Below, in pieces: positions 1 through 12,371 of a DNA stretch of 64,000 bases. Made by a program: the position numbers and the translations under genes. This DNA comes from Juglans regia (taxonomy: Eukaryota; Streptophyta; Magnoliopsida; Fagales; Juglandaceae): contig NC_049905.1 of the NCBI RefSeq assembly GCF_001411555.2, forward strand, positions 3,224,001-3,288,000, given 5' to 3'. The notes beneath the pieces are model-generated. The model had not been told where the DNA came from. It saw nothing but the letters and a program-made list of their open reading frames with translations, and did no database searches. Every line of letters starts with the position of its first letter. The first letter of the stretch is position 1.

Positions 1-38
1 ATTATAGATATATATATATATCCTGTATAGAGCCAATG

Positions 39-74
<36 letters not shown>

Positions 75-384
75 TATTATTTTTTTTATTGTTTCATGAA
101 AAGAAAATTGTTCATCCAATGACCTGGATTAATGACAGTAGTACTTGATCTATCCGACTGTCACGGACTTACGACTTGTTGGGCTTTCTTGCTGAAAGAT
201 ATACGCATTGATCAACCGGATCCTTCAAACGTTGAAATTACTACAAGAAAATATAGTTTTTGCAGCGCTCAAAATCGCCACTAATACTTGCCTAAATAAT
301 AATGAATAATGAATAATAGTGGAGTGATTTCGGCCTTAAGATCATATATATCTACACAATAAATAGAAGTAAATATATGGTCTA

Positions 385-432
<48 letters not shown>

Positions 433-1116
433 ACATGAAAGTGAAGATCGAGTCATCGAGTTCAGTAGTGACGTGAACATGATTAACACAAGACATCCTG
501 ACATCCTTGAAGTGAAAAATATCGTGTACAACAGGTGCGCTAATTGAAGTTTGCATTATAATGGAGTATGGTAAGCTTACTTTTGAGGGCTGAATAAACA
601 ATTCAACAATTAAACAATAAATTACGATTCAACTTTTTAAAATGTCTAAATAAAATAATATTAAAAATAATATTTTATTCAACTTTCATATTATATTATC
701 TCATTTGTGTAATCAAACGAGCTTCAAATGCTAGGTTTACACAAGAGTTATTAGAAAAGGTAAGTTATACGTACGTACGTTGACTTAACTAACAATATTG
801 ACAAAATCAGTTTTAGCTCAACAAATTAAAAGTTAACTAAAAAATTCTCAATTAGAAGAAAATTGACTGATATAGTAGCTTGGAAAATAACTTTCATAGA
901 ATTTATTCGTGGACTAAGTAATTCTTTATTTTTTTTAAAAAGAAAAAAAAGATGAATAGAAAGAAAGTTGACATATAAGTACTTAATTACTAGATGAGAT
1001 TTTAGCGATGGGAACATGCAAAAAATTAAGAATTGTACGTACATTAATTTGATGAAGAAATATTCTACTTTTATGATGTGATCTATAAGTACTGAAAAAT
1101 TTTGTTCACATTGCAG
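1..1116. other. Left-edge intron sequence of ankyrin/PGG gene 1
   Basis: No complete gene lies here. Positions 100-240 match 20870-20990 in intron 3 and exon 4 of the paralogue at 17.3-23.8 kb, so the window opens inside an intron of gene 1. The counterpart of exon 4 (from about 198) is recognisable but breaks off near 240, where an ACTACAAGAAAA-type sequence typical of CACTA ends begins. TA microsatellites occupy about 41-72 and 393-429. Positions 830-1110 match the intron stretch before the second small exon of the paralogue (21700-21990). Confidence 0.6.
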
Positions 1117-1979
1117 TGCTAGCAGTATGGTTGCGCTATCTAGTTTCAATTGTCGGCAACTTGTTGGGTATAGTGTCTGATCCACTACACAATAAATAGT
1201 ATCTTGTTTGAAAATTTTGTTACTCTTTTTTCTTTTTCTTATGAGTTCATCCATTTAAAGGAATTGATCAGCAATTATATGAAAGGAAGAAGAACCATAT
1301 CCAATCCGTAAAACTTCTTAAACTCATGTGCGAGGAGATATCAAGATCATTCATACAAACTGGCGACCAACATGAAAACATTGGTGGGGTTTATGATGCA
1401 ATCGACCGTGCTATCAAAAATGGGATTATCGAGTTTGTTTTTGAAATGATACTGGGGACAGATAAAAGCTTTTTGGAGAATAAATATAGAAATTCGAGAA
1501 ACATGCTAATGCTTGCTGTTCTGTATCGCCAATCTGAGATCTTTAACCTTATACATGAGCTCGATATGGATGACACTTTGACATCTTATGGAGATTGCAA
1601 CGATGATAACATATTACACATAGTAGGGATGATAGAAGTTGATTCCACTAGGCTCAATCAAATCTCTGGTGCAGCTTTACAGATGCAAAGAGAGTTACAA
1701 TGGTTTAAGGTAATCTCTCTCTCTCTCTCTCTCATTTTTTCTTTTTCTTTTCCCTCTCTTTTGGTAAGTAAGTTTTCTTATTCTAAAAAGGAAACAAGAT
1801 ACACAATAAACTCAAAACTACTGCTCCTGACAACCCATTTTTTTTTTCGAGAATACACCATACGTACCTAAACATGTGTGGATTGAGATGTTCTCCAACT
1901 CTCTGTCTAACTTGTGAAAAGAAAGACATAATAAACGTGTGGAACTCACATTTTCCAATAGTTTCGTACATGCAACACC

Positions 1980-2014
<35 letters not shown>

Positions 2015-5000
2015 GTTATACCTATAGCACTTCCAAGGAGTGACGATCCATTAAAGAAAGAAAAAATCTATTTATAAGCTTATTATTTACACACCCAATA
2101 CATCTTTTCCATATTAACTAGCACAAAAAGGTATTGCTCTTGTAGAGATTTATTTATTATTTTCACTCTCTATTGTAATGGATTCCACAATAAAAAATAT
2201 GTTTCCAACTTCAAGGTGGTCACAATTTTTCCAGCTCTTGGACTTTGACCCTGTAAATGGAAAGGAATGTATAAGAGGGATGTGATTGAAACTGCACTGT
2301 AAATAGATTTTAAATGCTGCATCAACAATTTTTTCATGAAAAATTATTCATAACATGTAGGCTTTGATTTAAAAAAAAAATAAAAAAATAAAAAAAGGTG
2401 CAACCTGGAACTCGGGTTTCGTGTTTTTAAAATCAGGTTTCAATTCGGATTTTGGTCCAGGCTAACTCAGTTCAGGTTCTGGCCCAATCTTAAAACCCGG
2501 GCTAATCCGATCTAGGTTTTGGTTTGGGTATACCCAAGTTCCCAAGCTGGAACCAGATATTGAACAATCCTACACTCTCTTATGACTCAAGAAACTAAAC
2601 AGGCAATCTAGTTCATAAGTCTAAGTTGAGATGGTAGCAATAACAACGCTGCTCACCTACTACAAAAAAATTACTTATTTGTGACCATTTATTTCTAGCG
2701 ATAATGATTACTTCATGTCAAAATGAGTCTATTTTTATCGTAAATAGCCGTTATCATTACAAATAATCCGTTACAAATACAAGTGGACATAGGGAAACTT
2801 ACCACTTTCTTCGTATTGGTCAAGTCCTTGCACACTTGTTTTAGAGACAAGCTCCAACATATGACATACTAAAAGTAAAACCGGTTACCTGATCTAATTT
2901 AAATCAAAATGGTTCCAAAAAGACATAACTGAAAATAACTTTAGGCACCAATGCTCTCTAAGGGCTAAAACTTTGTATCTGAAACAAATTTCGGAGGATT
3001 TAAAAGGAAAACAGAGCTTCAATGTCTAGATCTTCAATAGTATAGCTATGATCCTGATGGCTAGCGCTATATATAAACCCCCAGCCTCTCATAGATAACC
3101 CCCAGCCTCTCATATATAGATATAATCCTCAGTAGTTAATCCTCATCACAACATCTTTCTTCCTCTCCCTCGTTAGGATTGGTCTTCTAATCATTCCCTG
3201 TCTTTTTATCCTTTTCAATTTGCACATTTAAAATATATTATATACGCACACACAAAAATAATTTAATGAGAGCTGGCTATTTTACTATAGACTTGGTAGA
3301 ATAAGAATAATTGGAAAATATCTATTACTTATCAAATTTCAAAGAATAAACTCTATTCTCATAAAGCCATATCACCAAGTACTATCTCACTCTATTATTA
3401 TTGAATAACAATTAATATTATTAAGCCACATCGTCTACTCTTCATTTGTGCTAGTATTGATATATAACATATAGGCTTACAGCATCAAGTTATGAAATAA
3501 AAAATAATATACCCAATAAAACTACTAACTTTTTTTATTTTATATAAACTCTAAAATCTTCAAAGTATTTATTAGTTTTAAAAGTACAGTTTTTATATCA
3601 AAATGGCATATATATTTGGCTAGGTTTCTACTTTATTTGAAGTTAATAGACTTTTAATTTTCCTAAAACGTGCTTTTTTGTTCTCTGTCTTTTTTCCTTG
3701 GGCACATTATATAAATAGTTTTTTTGTTTTTTAAGCAAAGTTTGCAAGGTTTGAAAATTGGGCAGCTTTTTTAGGTAGTTGTAGTATCTCAGAATTTTGC
3801 AAATAATAGTAAAATGGTTTAAGTGGAGATGTTTTATTGGGTTTTGAAAAAGAAAAGAGAAAAATTGAATAATGATTTGGTAATGATTAGATGAAAATAT
3901 TGCAAATTCGAATTTGAAAAGTGGTTTGTATTTGAGTTGTGTTTGGGAAAGAAATTATGAAACCTTTTGAAAATTCTGAAAATTCTCATAGTGTCCAAAC
4001 ATGCCTTGTTCAACCAAGATTCTGTAAATCGAAATGTTAAATTTTTTTTTAAGCATCTATATGTTATATAATGCCTTAAGATGACACGCCAACTTAGTTA
4101 CATTGAGAATTTTTCGTTTAGTAATTATATTATTGTGCTAGTTTACGACTAGCTAGTTGACTTAATTAATATTTGAAAAATTATTAAGTACTCACAAAGC
4201 GTAAATAATGTGGTATTTCAGTCCTATGATCCTATCACAAAATACTGTACCATTGACATTACATACATAAGTATTAATTTTTAATTATTAGGCATTCTAT
4301 AATGGGATGAAAATATTATGTGTTCGTAATTGAAAGCTACAAATTAATAATGAATTTAATATATATATATATATATATATTATTTTGTGTAAGGTTAGAT
4401 TTTTGTCTTTCTAATAATATTCCCCACAGTTATGTAATTGATTTTGGTAGCATGTTTTTAACAAATGCAGGATGTGGAGAGAATTGTCAAACCCGAGATT
4501 AAAGAAGGCACTAATAGAGATGGTTTAACTTCCCGAGATCTGTTTACAAAGAACCATGAGAATATGATGGAAAAGGGAGAGAAATGGATGAAGGACACAG
4601 CAAGGTCATGTACAGTGGTGGGTGCTCTAATTGTTACCATTATGTTTGCTGTAGCTTTTACAGTTCCAGGTGGTAACGACGACCAAATTCGTAAAGGCTT
4701 CCCAATATTTTTAGATAAAAAGTTGTTTGTGGTCTTTATAATATCCGATGCATTGTCCTTTTTTTCTTCCACAACTTCAGTTTTGATGTTTTTGGGAATC
4801 CTCACATCACGTTACGCAGAAGAAGATTTTTTTGGGTCTTTGCCGAGAAAGATGATTATAGGTCTTTCCACCCTTTTCTTATCTATTACAACCATGATGA
4901 TAGCCTTTTATGCTGCTCTTTTAATCATGCTACATGACAAATATTCATGGATTGTTATTCCTATTATTTGTTTGGCTAGTGTCCCAGTCACCCTTTTGAT

Positions 5001-5091
5001 CATATCGATGCAGTCCCCGCTTCTTTTTAAAATGATTATGTCAACCTATTTACCAAGCATCATCAAGAGGAAGACAAAAGCTTTATTTTAA
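1117..5091 (+). CDS. Ankyrin/PGG-domain membrane protein (ITN1-like), gene 1, 3' part
   Basis: Three coding exons are visible: 1117-1167, 1261-1709 and 4471-5091, all with AG/GT borders and compatible phases (1, 0). They give 372 residues to a TAA stop. The 5' exons (gag-like N-terminus, ankyrin repeats) should lie left of the window. The middle exon holds the conserved GGVYDAIDRAIKNG segment and degenerate ankyrin units (NMLMLAVLYRQ, NILHIVG) and ends in LQWFK. The last exon holds KNHENMMEKGEKWMKDTA followed by four hydrophobic segments and the PGG tripeptide, the hallmark of the PGG domain. The family is plant plasma-membrane/ER proteins such as ITN1 and ACD6, tied to salt/ABA responses or immunity; the exact role here is unknown. 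The last intron (2.76 kb) is much longer than the paralogue's (595 bp) because of inserted sequence. The exon-4 counterpart upstream looks broken; skipping it would keep the frame. No stops interrupt the exons shown. Confidence 0.8.
1712..2013 (+). repeat. (CT)n microsatellites after the splice donor of gene 1
   Basis: CT runs lie at about 1717-1733, directly after the donor at 1710, and at 1983-2013. The paralogue has CT runs at the same two places (22595-22622 and 22911-22940), so they predate the gene duplication. Confidence 0.85.
2075..4240. other. Inserted, gene-free sequence in the last intron of gene 1
   Basis: Comparison with the paralogue's short intron (22592-23186) shows that roughly 2075-4240 is extra in gene 1. 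It holds a GC-richer stretch at about 2398-2572 ending in GAACAATCCTA, similar to hAT-type termini elsewhere in the window, and A/T-rich sequence with no convincing ORF. The inserted pieces are too degraded to delimit one by one. Confidence 0.5.
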
Positions 5092-5537
5092 ATAATCCAT
5101 TGTGCAATAAGGTGTTTTGCAATATAAACTTGAGATCTCTTCAGTACTGGCAACCGCGTACGCAAGAGATTGCATGCATGCTTCTAGCTAGTTTGAGACT
5201 ACTGCAAAGGAAGAAGGCTTCGAGTTTGTGCACCCAAAAGAATAGAGAGATTGAAGACTTTCTTCATTATCTTTCAAGTTTAAGGGCTTGATAGAGAATT
5301 TAAAGATTTTCCGTTTGGTAGAAATTTGTGTTTAGTGTGTTTGTAATTAAGACTTGGATGTATTGAGATTTTAGGTTTTAGTGTTTTTTGTTATCACTGA
5401 TACTCTTTTAAATCCATTTTTTAGTTTGTATATTTCTTCCTATTCGTCTTCACTAGTGGGAGTATCCTTTTAATTAGCCAATCATATGGAACTTAGTATT
5501 TCATATTATTACTTATTTACTCTTTGCAACATCAACA
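5092..5537 (+). other. 3' UTR and downstream flank of gene 1
   Basis: Aligns closely with 23775-24210 behind the paralogue, including the GAGATTGCATGC-type and TTTAGTGTGTTTGTAA-type stretches. The duplication that made the two genes thus included at least 450 bp of 3' flank. Homology stops exactly where the CACTA terminus begins. Confidence 0.65.
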
Positions 5538-6339
5538 CACTACAAGAAATTTTGTCCCAAAACATGGAAGTGATTTTGGAAGCATTTGAGCAAACAAATA
5601 TTTATTCGAACTAGAGTTTCTGGGATGAAATATAGCTTCTCAAAAATGAAAACCGTTCAAATGGTCTCAAACTCGATCATTCGAACGGTTGGTATTTCAC
5701 ATTCAAATGTTAACATAACTATTCAAACAATATTCGTGGTGGGAATTTTCTATTCAAATGAAGAGCCAATCATTCGAATGATTTTTTTGTTTGGAAGTTA
5801 TAAATAAATCTAGCAGGGATGTTTGTTATCTCAATCAAATGGTAATTTTACATTTGAATGGATTTATAAACTGTTAGAATGCTCATAAGATTGGTTTGAA
5901 CTATGACATAGACAATCGAAATAAATTTATTTATAGAAATTTATTGAAAGACATTCAAATATTTTAAAAATAATTATTATTTGAGTATATTAAATATCAT
6001 TCTTAAAATATGAAAAATATACCTATACAGATTTATTATTTATGGTAAGCTAAAACGTATCATATATGATGTCCTAGAAAATTTATATAATTAATTTAAA
6101 AATCAATTAATGGTTTTTTTACGATTAATAAAAGACTGAAATTAAAAAAGGTTTTCCTTCTAGGAAAAGTAATTTTTTAATATCGTCAAATGGTAAATAA
6201 AATAGGAATTTTTTTTTTTATTTATAACAAGCAAGCTAACTATATATATATTAAAAAAATTAAAAACTATATAGAAATTATAGTGACATTGTTTGATACA
6301 AAACAAAAAGATCCATACAAAATAACACTACTGTGTAAG

Positions 6340-6972
6340 ATTATCCAAGTCCTCATGCATCACAGTAATGCGTTTTTCAATCTCTTGCAGTCAAATCATG
6401 ATGGGTGCATTGATCCTCTCCATGATCCTCTCCATGTCTTGGATCAAAAGTGCACGATGCTCCTTGAACAAGGATCGCATCTCTCTAGTAGTAGTCCCTG
6501 CAGCTTTTGTATCAGCACGGGCATTCGTAGGAGCTGGATCATGCTCCATGCCAATATTGTGTGCTGCTCCAACATTAATGCGAGTCTTTCATAAATGGCC
6601 CTCACTCTTACTGAAAGTGATCTTATTAAGGGGCCCAATCTATGGCTAGCTCTATTTTTTCAATTGCACATCAACCCTTGAATTAACTAGGAGGTTGGAA
6701 ATCATCAATGCATATGGTAGACTACCTCCAGCCAAATACCATGACTTAAATCGGATTTGGATGAGGAAGTATAGAGGCAGATCAATTGGCTTTTCTCGTG
6801 CTATACGTAACATAAATCGAGCTCGTTCGATGCTGAAACATGTCTTGTGTTTCTTTAGATCGATATTGTGTGAGACAATCAAATTTAGCATGTGAAAAAA
6901 TGCTTGACAATCAACATGTTTGATAACCTTGCAGCTATCATATGGAGAAGCCGAATCATCATGCATGAACAA
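6340..6972 (-). pseudogene. Broken plant-transposon protein fragment
   Basis: The minus strand from 6972 reads open for about 106 residues, with a segment ERARFMLRIAREKPIDLPLY and then SLPYALMISNLL. This arrangement resembles the 'putative plant transposon protein' domain common in retroelement and CACTA-associated ORFs. After a stop and frame change, 6520-6340 encodes a coiled-coil-like tail (EMRSLFKEHRALLIQDMERI), again with an internal stop. The assignment rests on motif resemblance only. The gene is not intact and lies within the decayed CACTA region, possibly as a nested insertion. Confidence 0.4.
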
Positions 6973-7693
6973 ACGAATCTCATCATGCGTTGGAGCCTCA
7001 TCCTTGATGGCATCTTCACCATTTGTCCCTACAGCCAGTTGCTATGCAAGGTATGCACCCACCATCAAATAACATCTTGCCCAATCTATGTATTGAATAA
7101 CTATGCACAGATTGACAAGTACTTGAGATTAGTGATGATCTGCACCTATAAAAATAACTTAAAAGTCTCGGAAGATAATATAATTGATGTGGATTAAACA
7201 ATATTTTAAGATGTGCAAGGAACACATTTGTCAACTTTGAAGGGAGGGTGTAACTGAGAAAGAAAATAAGCACAAAGAAGAGTTTTCCAATTGGTTTGAA
7301 CAAATGGTATTACTAATCAGTGTCAAACCACTAAAATAGATTTTTTTTCCTACTTAATTTATATTAATTGAAATTAATTTATTAATCTAGGTTGTATCGA
7401 GATATGGTGATAATTCACAACAAATCACAAATGAACTATATGCTTTGAGACATGGTTCATCCAAGCGAATCATTCAATAATTAGCATGTTTGGTACATGG
7501 ATATAGATTTTACACAGCTGACTGAGAACGATATAGAAAAACTCAAAATTGTGGAGTCTTGGTCAAAGTAAGCCACGAGGAGGATAATATTTACTTTTAT
7601 AGAGTCGTCCAAGATATCATTGGGTTAAAGTACTTAGGGAGGAACATATAGTTTGGTTGTTTAGTGTAATTTGTGAAATGTCTCAAATTCTAG

Positions 7694-8038
7694 GTTGGGA
7701 GTGCCAAGTATGAATATTATGTAAGTTTTAATACGTCTCGCATATGGCATAATGAGGATCATTTCGTTCTCACTTGTCAACCAAATCAAGTTTTTTACTT
7801 AGATGATCCTGAGTACAAAAACCCATGGCGAGTGGTACAAAAGTTTGCACTAAGAAATGAATATGATTACATTCCAGATGCGGAGGGACAACAAGAAGAA
7901 TTTGATGGTCCAACAAATGAAGAAGCATATCAAGAAAACGAACCAGACATAAATTTATATGTTGATCTCAGCCAATATGACATGGTTCCACTGTGTAGAG
8001 AACATATTGAACTAGAAGTAATTGAGGGAGGCTTTTAA
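7694..8038 (+). pseudogene. CACTA transposase C-terminal fragment (DUF4216-like)
   Basis: An open stretch of about 114 codons begins after an AG at 7693 and ends at TAA. It contains NEDHFVLTCQPNQVFYLDDP followed by WRVVQKF, the pattern seen at the C-terminus of plant En/Spm (TNP2-type) transposase polyproteins, then an acidic tail. Upstream, at 7380-7690, related coding sequence can be glimpsed but carries stops and frame changes. It is a remnant, not a working transposase. Confidence 0.6.
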
Positions 8039-8190
8039 GAAGAACATGAGTCAACTGAAGTATCTAATGAGAATGATGGCGACTAGTTGAGCAAAACTGA
8101 TAGTGAATAATAGTTGTTTATACATAAGTATGGTTATCTTGTAATAATAATATTTTTGTGAATAATAACTTATCAATATTATAAATAACT

Positions 8191-8599
8191 ATGTCTCCTA
8201 AACGCAAAGCAACTCATTTGCCATCTCCATCCAATACTGACTTCCTAATTGGTTAGACTTCGCATGTCACAGATGGTGGGTTAACATCACTAGACCCAAA
8301 ACAAGGTATGTTAGATGGTAATATGAGTTTATGTGATGATATATTTAAGTAATAGTGTTTTATAAATAAAATAATTATTTTTTATTATATTCTTTAATTA
8401 TGGTATAGCTATTGTAAGCTATCATCGAGGTCGAGGTATTACTAGAGGTGTCTGTATAGAGAAAGTGCGGAAAATTATGAAAATTAAAGTTGATATTCTT
8501 GATGATCACACATGTGGCTTTGGGGATCTGGTAGCTTGTCTTGCTTCCTTTGTTGATACTCTTACCAAAACATACGCTCTCATGGCTACATCTTCCTAG
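8191..8599 (+). pseudogene. CACTA second-ORF fragment
   Basis: An ATG at 8191 opens MSPKRKATHLPSP and soon meets a stop. Downstream, 8420-8599 reads YHRGRGITRGVCIEKVRKIM and on to a TAG stop. RGRGxTRG followed by a basic stretch and a short 'K.VDILDDH' unit resembles the second protein of plant En/Spm elements. It is fragmentary. Confidence 0.35.
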
Positions 8600-9189
8600 G
8601 CTAAGGTTTTCCAATATGTTAAAGACCATATCAAAACTAGTTTCATGGTAATAAGTTACTTAGAAAACAGTTTTATTCAATTATTATTTAATTTATAAGT
8701 AGTTTATTTTTGTTCTTATCATTCCTAATTCTTTCAAGGATAAGGTTGAACTTAATGCTAATCTATTCGGCTTATATATATTTGTGTTTTGTATTGATGT
8801 AAATATGAGAGGCTAAGATAGTGAGAGCTGTGTATTTATGTAATTGTGTTTTGTATTTTTTTTTCTTTTTTTTTTATTCAGAGTTTGAAATTTGGATAAA
8901 TTGGATGATCACTTATTAGGTATAACTTATTACTTATTAGGGATTTTACTGATTAGGGATTGTTATAAATTTCTTTATTTCTATTTTTTTAATTTTATTA
9001 CTATGATTGATAATCTTGTTTCAGTTGTTTGGACGTATATAGAAAATTTATATTCTTTTGTAGTAAATCATTTTATTCAAATTTATTGTATATAGACAAT
9101 TTTCTTTTATGATTACTTTTAGTTTCCTTTTAATTTTTTTTTTTTTTTTGGATTTAAAAGTGGATAAAATGTTAGTGGGCCGAAAAGTT

Positions 9190-9432
9190 AAACATATATA
9201 GGATATAGGGATTGGGCCATTGGCCCATTTGGTACAGGGTTTGACCGATTGGACCGGACCATTCTGAATGGGCTGAAAGACCAACCAAACCGACTCGTCC
9301 CGAATGGGACCGGTCCTTGCTGTTTGGTCCGGTCTAGGGTGGGAAAACCCTGGACTAAATAAGTCCAGTCCAGTCTGCAAAACCTCCTCAGGACGAACCG
9401 GACCAGACCGAAATCACTCCTACCTATATGTA
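9190..9432. repeat. GC-rich, CCGG-rich non-autonomous DNA-transposon-like repeat
   Basis: This is a sharply GC-rich island dense in GGACCGG/CCGGTCC words inside AT-rich DNA, ending ATCACTCCTA. The window has several islands of this style (about 2400-2570, 20124-20746, 25541-25690, 36290-36462), one of which is a proven hAT-type element with terminal repeats and an 8-bp duplication. Exact ends are not resolved here. Apparent ORFs over it are low-complexity artefacts. Confidence 0.45.
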
Positions 9433-9769
9433 CTCCTTCCAACCCAATTTTCGTGGTTAAAACTGAAAAATGAAGAGTTGCATCAAGGAATTATAGGGGC
9501 AAATCAGTCGGAGTCGGATTCAGTGTTAAATTTTTAAATTTTTGCTTAACCCTAATTACAGGTCGAACGGCTCGCTATCAGGGTGGGCAACCATGATGCA
9601 TGATTAAACAAGGTTTAATCTTTCAAAAAAAAAAAAACAAGGTTTAAATACTTAATAAATGATGCCAATTACTTTGGTAAGCCCAACACCATATAGACTA
9701 TCTCATTGTTTGTACCATTATTATTAAGACCTCAATTTGTGGTAGGTTCTATTTAGCACACTAATTAAG

Positions 9770-9920
9770 GTGTGGTTTGGATTTAGAGATGAATTGAGAT
9801 GATTTGTGAATAATAGAATAAAAGTTAAATTATTTATTATATTTTATGTAGAAATTTAAAAAAATTATAATGATGAGATGAGATGAGTTAAGATGAATTA
9901 CCAATACAAACGAGACCTAA
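9770..9920 (+). mobile_element. MITE, GATGAGATGAG family (copy 1)
   Basis: Starts GGTTTGGATTTAGAGATGA and ends near ACAAACGAGACC, with a core of AATTATTTATTATATTTT and GATGAGATGAGATGAG words. The same core recurs at 15056-15245, 34325-34510, 34925-35115, 35155-35560, 35915-36112 and 52683-52895. It is short, non-coding and in several orientations, which is MITE behaviour. Confidence 0.6.
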
Positions 9921-10631
9921 ATAGAAGAAACTAATATTGTTGGTTGACCTATTATTTTTTGTTTAAAAAAAGATCTTTGGATTAAGCCCGTAGAGTAATT
10001 TTTGCATTATTTTCTTTGAATTCTTTTAAAACTGACAACGCATTGCCTCGATATCGGTGTACATTGCCTATTGTCCTTCATAGGTTTGTCATCAAAGGAC
10101 TATAATTGTACATAATTGTATTGTGAAAATAAAACAAGGGTGCACTACAGCCACCATTAATCCCCAGAAATTCTTCCCATAAGGCAAACTGTGTTTTTTT
10201 CCTTACCTTTTTTTAATATCTTAATTTTTTTAAAAAGAAAAACCACAATTTATATAAAAAATATTTTTTAATTACTAAATAAAAAAATAAAAATAAAAAA
10301 TCTATAGAGAAATGCTCGGATCCATTATCAAGATCCCAAACATTTCTCAACGATGAATCCGTGGGCACGTAGCTTGAATTTATAGAAAAAAATTATACAA
10401 TTTCTTATTATTTACATAATTTCTATACATTATATTTTTTTAAAATTATTATTATTTTTTTTAATTAAATATTTAATATATAAATAATAAATAGAATAAT
10501 TGAATTAATTTAAAAAAGTTACATACTATTGCTCGAATTTATAAAGATAATGAATCAAAAGATCCTGACATTTCATGATCTCTCGCCATCATCAATCAAA
10601 AAAGCAAAACTGTACAATTGTGTCATCATTC
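9921..10631. other. AT-rich spacer
   Basis: No gene seen. It contains poly-A/T tracts and a stretch at about 10310-10530 that resembles small palindromic MITEs elsewhere in the window. Confidence 0.5.
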
Positions 10632-10663
10632 CCGGATGCGAACCAACTACCTTTGAATCTCTT
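10632..10663. repeat. Left arm of a 32-bp inverted repeat around ERD15
   Basis: The 32 bases are the reverse complement of 12321-12352 with one mismatch. The ERD15-like gene lies between the two arms. Confidence 0.85.
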
Positions 10664-11457
10664 AACCCGCCCTGGCCAACTCGTACAGTACATGTCCGAG
10701 TTACCTTTCACATGATCTTTTATGCTATATTTCTGAACAGTATATGAGATTTTATATTGATTAACCTTTGAATCACTTGTGTTCATTTTGGAGATTCGTG
10801 CAAGTATGTAACTCAACTCATCCACAACCTAAAAGGAAATGTGAGAAAAAGGTAATCGTACTATAATAGACAACCCATCAGATCCCAGCAGCTCATTCAA
10901 ATGAAGGCATCTGATTCCGGGCACTTAGATTTGAAAAGATTTATTGGGAATCCAGAATTCTAGAATTGTTTTTCGTGAGAATCAGAATTCATTTGTTCCA
11001 TTCCGGGCACTTATATACAGCATCATATTCATGCACAGCATCCAGCTAGATGGTATATATGACCATATGTAGCTGGATCCAACACTTTTTCGCAACTAGT
11101 TCAAATTAGGTTTGATCCATCCATGTGGATTGTTAGGAGCAAAAATTAGCTTGAGAATTCAAACACAATTGAAGAGCAGCAGGAAAAAAGAAGCTCCGTC
11201 TCGTGATAAACATAACCTCTCTTTTTCTTCTTTTGTTACAATTTCTACGTTTTTTTTTTCACATTTTCTATTCCAAGAGAATTGTTGGTAAGCTAACAGT
11301 AAACCGTACAAAGAAACGAGAATGAACAAGGATGGACGAAGGAGTTGCAACCTTGCTCTATACAGAAGCTGCAGAAAGCGAAATGCGAAACATTACTTTG
11401 CTTGGGTACTACATAAAGAACTACAAGAAGCTAAAGTCACATCAAGCTTGCTCCCTT

Positions 11458-12035
11458 TCAACGAGGCTGCTGGATGCGTCGGGGGCTGCATTTTGGGTTC
11501 ACGTACTTGGCTGGCTTCTCTGAATACTTTGAACGTTGAACTGGGGACTTGGGACCTCTTCTTTCATCCAAAGATTTCAAACTTTTCACCAGTGCCTCAG
11601 CATTCATTCCAAAGCCTATCATTCCAAATCAAATATGGTGAAACAAGTCAATCAAATGCTCCAACAGGGTTTTTGAATATTACAAACTAGTTTCAACAGC
11701 TATGCTACAATATTTATTTGTGCACCTTTCTGTTCAAAAGACGGGCTATACACATCGTACTGAGTTTCCATATTCGAAAAATCTTCCCCATCATCAAATT
11801 CAAAAGTCTCCGGTAGCAAATCCACTAAATTGATGCCATCAAAATCATCCTCGGCATTGTCAGAGAAACCATCCTCACCCTGATGCTGGCTGAGCCAATA
11901 GTCACGGTACCATGTTGAGGTTGTGACCAGCTGCCACCATTCCGGAGAGAAATCCTCCACTAGGCGGAAAGCAGCAGGAATGAAAAGAGGGGCGTTAGGG
12001 TTCAATGTTGACCTTCCTCCTGAAACCATTGCCAT
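11458..12035 (-). CDS. ERD15-like PAM2-motif protein (early responsive to dehydration 15)
   Basis: Two minus-strand exons: 12035-11726 (ATG to donor GT at 11725-11724) and 11615-11458 (to TGA). They splice in phase 1 to give 155 residues, the usual length for ERD15/CID1 proteins. Visible marks are the N-terminal PAM2 motif [16 protein letters not shown] (about residues 7-22), which binds the MLLE domain of poly(A)-binding protein, then [20 protein letters not shown], an acidic middle, and the conserved C-terminal KSPVQRSKY and [10 protein letters not shown] blocks. ERD15 is a small cytosolic/nuclear stress-responsive protein reported as a negative regulator of ABA responses. The start is ATGGCAATGGTT; the upstream in-frame codon is TTG, not ATG. 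No frame damage is visible, and it is probably a functional host gene. The 5' UTR lies near 12036-12130. Confidence 0.9.
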
Positions 12036-12299
12036 ATTTTTCAATCACCTCCAAGCGTTGGTTCTTTTACCTGTACTTCAAAGTCAGCAGAACATTGGTA
12101 TAAATAACATCAAGAAGCAGGGTCCATGACGAGAAAATAAAGCATCACAGGACTCAAGCCCTGCCTATCCTAAATATGAACGCAACTTTTATTTGCAGCT
12201 GTTCCTGACTAAAATCTCATATTCTTATTCGGGTAACAATTCATCACATACTGAAACCATTTTCCCCAAAACTGAAATCACTAAAAGTTATGACAGAAT

Positions 12300-12371
12300 C
12301 GGCTATAAGCGGGACAAATAAAGAGATTCAAAGGTGGTTGGTTCGCATCCGGCTATAAGCGGGACAAATAA
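12300..12371. repeat. Right inverted-repeat arm plus 22-bp direct repeat
   Basis: Positions 12321-12352 pair with 10632-10663. The word CGGCTATAAGCGGGACAAAT occurs twice, at 12300 and 12350, flanking this arm. The arm contains GGTTCGCATCC, which loosely resembles a tRNA B-box, but no tRNA fold was found. Confidence 0.7.

Larger units (their letters stand above)
5538..8700. mobile_element. Decayed CACTA (En/Spm-like) transposon
   Basis: A left terminus CACTACAAGAAAT starts at 5538, preceded by ACA, the likely 3-bp target duplication; the paralogous flank near 24210 shows the uninterrupted ATCAACACC site. From 5580 to 5960 there are many short subterminal motifs of the TTCAAATG/CATTCGAA type in both orientations, as usual for CACTA ends. 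Inside are a transposase-type C-terminal fragment (7694-8038), an ORF2-like fragment (8420-8599) and a minus-strand plant-transposon ORF (6340-6972). A matching right terminus (TTGTAGTG followed by ACA) was not found, so the right limit is approximate and the element is probably truncated or rearranged. Confidence 0.6.

Noticed and set aside
281..601. 106-codon minus-strand ORF
   Set aside because: It runs through a TA microsatellite (IYIYIY repeat) and has no recognisable domain.
9048..9537. Overlapping ORFs on both strands over the GC-rich island
   Set aside because: All come from CCGG-rich repeat composition; the island behaves like a non-autonomous transposon fragment.
12319..12352. tRNA gene suggested by GGTTCGCATCC
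   Set aside because: No cloverleaf with acceptor and anticodon stems could be drawn, and the same bases form an inverted-repeat arm.
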